Shown: piece by piece, positions 61,851 to 64,000 of the stretch
Layout: each line of letters opens with the position of its first letter
How positions within the stretch are numbered: position 1 is the stretch's first letter
Source of the DNA: Commensalibacter melissae
Lineage (GTDB): Bacteria; Pseudomonadota; Alphaproteobacteria; Acetobacterales; Acetobacteraceae
Reading direction: 5' to 3'
DNA: 64,000 nt
Assembly: GCF_003691365.1 (NCBI RefSeq)
Contig: NZ_CP033087.1
Coordinates: 820,501-884,500 of the forward strand
Notes under the pieces: generated by a model
Database searches by the model: none
What the model was told of the DNA's origin: nothing
Seen by the model: the letters and a program-made list of their open reading frames with translations, nothing else
Program-made: the position numbers and the translations under genes

Positions 61851-62405
61851 ATGACCCAAGGTAACTCTGTTCAAATTATTAGTCAATCGAATGAAAAAGT
61901 AGATTCTGATTCAGAAGATAATGGGGTTACCAAAAAGGAACCTGGAGCTTTCCGTACTATTAGTGAAGTGGCTGATGAAATTCATGTACCCCAACATGTT
62001 CTGCGTTTTTGGGAAACGCGTTTCCCTCAGGTACAACCGATAAAACGAAGTGGTGGTCGTCGTTATTATCGTGTTGAAGATATAACGCTTCTAAAGTATA
62101 TATCTGAACTTTTATATATCCAAGGATATACGATAAAAGGTGTTCAGCGTCTTTTACAAGAAGAATTATTGAATAATAAAGTTTCGGATAATGAACAATT
62201 AAATTTTAAATCGGAATCTGATATATCGATAACAAATGAATCTCAATCCCCAAATGATGATCTGACAAATATAGATGAAAATAATCAGCAAGATTTATGT
62301 AAGGAATTGGAAAAATTGAAAAATGAAAAATCAATGCTGATTGATTCTTTAAAAAATGTTTTGATTGAGTTGCAAGAATTGAGAAAAATAATAGCTGAGG
62401 CTTAA
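61851..62405 (+). CDS. MerR-family regulator
   Basis: A 184-residue protein. The winged helix spans about residues 38-105: [70 protein letters not shown] coiled coil follows ([19 protein letters not shown], then [10 protein letters not shown]). There is no metal-binding Cys. This is the conserved neighbour of ihfA, with unknown targets. It ends shortly before tRNA-Pro. Confidence 0.88.
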   Translation: MTQGNSVQIISQSNEKVDSDSEDNGVTKKEPGAFRTISEVADEIHVPQHVLRFWETRFPQVQPIKRSGGRRYYRVEDITLLKYISELLYIQGYTIKGVQRLLQEELLNNKVSDNEQLNFKSESDISITNESQSPNDDLTNIDENNQQDLCKELEKLKNEKSMLIDSLKNVLIELQELRKIIAEA

Positions 62406-62456
62406 TTTTATATTGATCCAAATAAAATTGACTGCTATATGGCTGTATAGATTTAA

Positions 62457-62530
62457 CGGGCAGTAGCGCAGTCTGGTAGCGCATCAGTCTGGGGGACTGG
62501 GGGTCGTGGGTTCGAATCCCGCCTGCCCGA
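62457..62530 (+). tRNA. tRNA-Pro (anticodon GGG), no encoded CCA
   Basis: Acceptor CGGGCAG with CTGCCCG, D arm TAGCGCAGTCTGGTAGCGCA, anticodon loop CTGGGGG with anticodon GGG, T loop TTCGAAT, discriminator A at 62530. The next bases (TATT) are not CCA, unlike the tRNA-Ser and tRNA-Leu genes in this window. Confidence 0.94.
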
Positions 62531-62536
62531 TATTCG

Positions 62537-63643
62537 TTAATATTTTCTTTTTTCAGCTGTCCAATTGTTCCATAACATAATTATGGCGGCCATTATTGCT
62601 GGACCGATAAATAAACCAATCATACCCCAAGATTCCAGCCCTCCCAAGATACCGATTAATACCCATATAAATGGTAATTTTGTTGAGCCACCAATCAAAG
62701 CTGGTCTGATAAAATGATCTGCAATAAAAATAATGATGCAGCCAATAATCAGTATAGTTAAAGCGATCAAATAGGAAACTTGAAAAAAAGCGATAAACGC
62801 AACTATACCAATGGCAATCAGGGGGCAAAAGGGGATCATTGCAGCCAAGGCTGTCAATATACCCAACAATGCCGCATGCGGTATATGCAGAAAATAGTAT
62901 AAGGTTCCGAGAATGATACCCTGTCCTAGCCCGACCAGAACTAGTCCCGAAACTGTTCCATGAACTGATGAGATCATTTGTTGAGCAATTGTTTCCCCTT
63001 GTTTGCCAAACAATCGTCTCGAACCTGATTTGCATTGATGAATAATTGATTCTCCATCTTTAAAAATAAAAAATAAGGTTAAAATTGAAAAGAAAAACAG
63101 TAAACCTCTATGAAGGATTTGTGATCCTATTTTTTGTGTAACATATACTCCATGACTTAGATGCAAATTGGAAATTAGTGTCGAGGCAGAAGATGGATCT
63201 TCAAGGTTTTCTTTCCACCAGTGAATGATATTATTGTTTATAACTGGGATTTTATTAAGCCACTCGGGTGGTGGTAAACCCTCACGACTAATTTTTATGA
63301 CCCAACTTATGCCTGTTTGCAAATCTTTTGTCGCTTCAAGTGCTATAAAACCCAGGGGAAGAAGAAAAACCAGGGTAATAAAACAGGAAAAAATAAAGGG
63401 TAGTATAAAATTAAATCGTTCATAGGGCCATTTTTGCTTGACAGTTTTGTAAAATGGCCAGCATGCTATGGCAAAGATAATTCCCCAAATCAGGGAAAAC
63501 AAAAAGGCTTTAATGGTATATAGACCAAATAGTATCAATACGATACTTAAACAACTGTGAGCAATAGTTTGATTATGGATTTGCTCTGCCAGTGACAATT
63601 GACGCGAAATTTTTCTATTGATTATATGATCATCTTGGGACAC
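62537..63643 (-). CDS. AI-2E family transporter
   Basis: A 368-residue protein with seven or eight membrane helices in the AI-2E (PF01594) layout: paired N-terminal helices (IVLILFGLYTIKAFLFSLIW), a periplasmic domain, then ISSVHGTVSGLVLVGLGQGI and HAALLGILTALAAMIPFCPL and a C-terminal GLFIGPAIMAAIIML. The family exports small molecules or Na+ and its real substrate is not known here. It begins 6 bp from the stop of the peptidase gene, so they are likely one operon. Confidence 0.85.
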   Translation of the reverse strand: MSQDDHIINRKISRQLSLAEQIHNQTIAHSCLSIVLILFGLYTIKAFLFSLIWGIIFAIACWPFYKTVKQKWPYERFNFILPFIFSCFITLVFLLPLGFIALEATKDLQTGISWVIKISREGLPPPEWLNKIPVINNNIIHWWKENLEDPSSASTLISNLHLSHGVYVTQKIGSQILHRGLLFFFSILTLFFIFKDGESIIHQCKSGSRRLFGKQGETIAQQMISSVHGTVSGLVLVGLGQGIILGTLYYFLHIPHAALLGILTALAAMIPFCPLIAIGIVAFIAFFQVSYLIALTILIIGCIIIFIADHFIRPALIGGSTKLPFIWVLIGILGGLESWGMIGLFIGPAIMAAIIMLWNNWTAEKRKY

Positions 63644-63665
63644 GTTAATTATTCCCCAATATCCG

Positions 63666-64000
63666 TTATAATTCTTTTTTGATAATGGAAATGGCGAAGG
63701 CCTGAATGAAGGCGGCCTCTTTTAAGGCTGTATATCGACCTGCAGCTCCCCCGTGCCCTGAATCCATATTTATTTTCAAAAGCAAGGGATTGGACGATAT
63801 ATTGTGATCTCTTAGTTTTGCAATCCATTTTGATGGTTCCCAATAGGTAACACGGGGATCAGTCAGGCCTCCCATTGCAAGTATGGCAGGATAGTCTTGT
63901 TCTTTTATATTATCATAAGGTGAATAACTGGCTATATATTGATATGCTTTTGAATCTTTGAGAGGATTGCCCCATTCTGGCCATTCTGGAGGTGTGAGTG
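63666..64000 (-). CDS. ptrB: Oligopeptidase B-type S9 peptidase, C-terminal fragment
   Basis: The minus-strand frame runs off the end of the window and stops at 63666. The visible 111 residues read EWGNPLKDSKAYQYIASYSP, YDNIKEQDYPAILAMGGLTD, VTYWEPSKWIAKLRDHN and KINMDSGHGGAAGRYTALKE, matching the end of oligopeptidase B with the catalytic Asp (in GLTDPRV) and His (in SGHGG). The Ser part lies outside the window. It cleaves short peptides after basic residues. Confidence 0.9.
   Translation of the reverse strand, partial: LTPPEWPEWGNPLKDSKAYQYIASYSPYDNIKEQDYPAILAMGGLTDPRVTYWEPSKWIAKLRDHNISSNPLLLKINMDSGHGGAAGRYTALKEAAFIQAFAISIIKKEL

Overview
The window looks like a chromosomal segment of a low-GC acetic acid bacterium (Alphaproteobacteria, Acetobacteraceae; a gut-symbiont lineage such as Commensalibacter is my best guess, inferred rather than proven). 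The reasons are the AT-rich housekeeping genes, a three-subunit membrane-bound molybdenum aldehyde dehydrogenase with a tri-haem cytochrome c subunit, an NDUFA9-like protein ahead of gltD-gltB, and alphaproteobacterial gene orders (DUF177-rpmF-plsX-fabH-ihfA-MerR-tRNA-Pro; ffh-rpsP-rimM-trmD-rplS-leuC-leuD-leuB).

Layout. 1-2874: end of an EamA-type exporter, lepA, and a membrane-anchored DUF2726 protein. 3123-3213: tRNA-Ser(GGA), which is the integration site of a decayed accessory region. 3214 to about 13357: island 1. It holds an integrase remnant, a frameshifted TIR-domain gene, a chimeric SGNH-hydrolase/tail-type protein, a broken XRE-ImmA regulator, a two-gene spanin pair, two small membrane proteins, fragments of an ABC-3C-like protein, an IS1595-type transposase and a P63C protein, a 0.3-kb direct duplication with a GATAAT microsatellite, and a lysozyme-like gene. 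It ends at a 15-bp copy of the tRNA 3' end (13343-13357). 13358 to about 16887: island 2, a complete EcoRII-type restriction-modification-repair set (HTH-methyltransferase, Vsr, EcoRII-like nuclease) ending at a third, degenerate att-like copy. 16945-20121: umuDC on the minus strand and 1.4 kb of decayed phage-like sequence. 20122-21384: a membrane-anchored Mrr-type nuclease. 21508-21594: tRNA-Leu(CAG).

21722-64000 is core genome: NDUFA9-like protein, gltD-gltB, an Na+/H+ antiporter with a cyclic-nucleotide-binding-like tail, the aldehyde dehydrogenase operon, lpxB-hisI, a glycosyltransferase/asparagine synthase/dihydroorotase run, a YfgM-like protein with bamB and der, ffh and the rpsP-rimM-trmD-rplS operon, leuCDB, rpsU, a MarR/response-regulator/kinase operon, bamE, DUF177-rpmF-plsX-fabH-ihfA-MerR, tRNA-Pro(GGG), an AI-2E family permease and the end of an oligopeptidase B gene.

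The accessory region is the interesting part. It combines defence genes (TIR, EcoRII-type R-M, Mrr, a possible ABC-3C remnant) with phage lysis and tail genes, but I see no capsid, terminase or replication genes. Most cargo genes are preceded within a few tens of bases by a short GC-rich terminator hairpin, as in phage moron cassettes. The strongest new observations are a GACA-N3-TGTC operator in front of the HTH-methyltransferase, single-base deficits in homopolymers that break the TIR and XRE-ImmA genes, the chimeric SGNH protein, and decayed extra copies of one membrane-protein gene. I do not see clear proof of a wholly new system.
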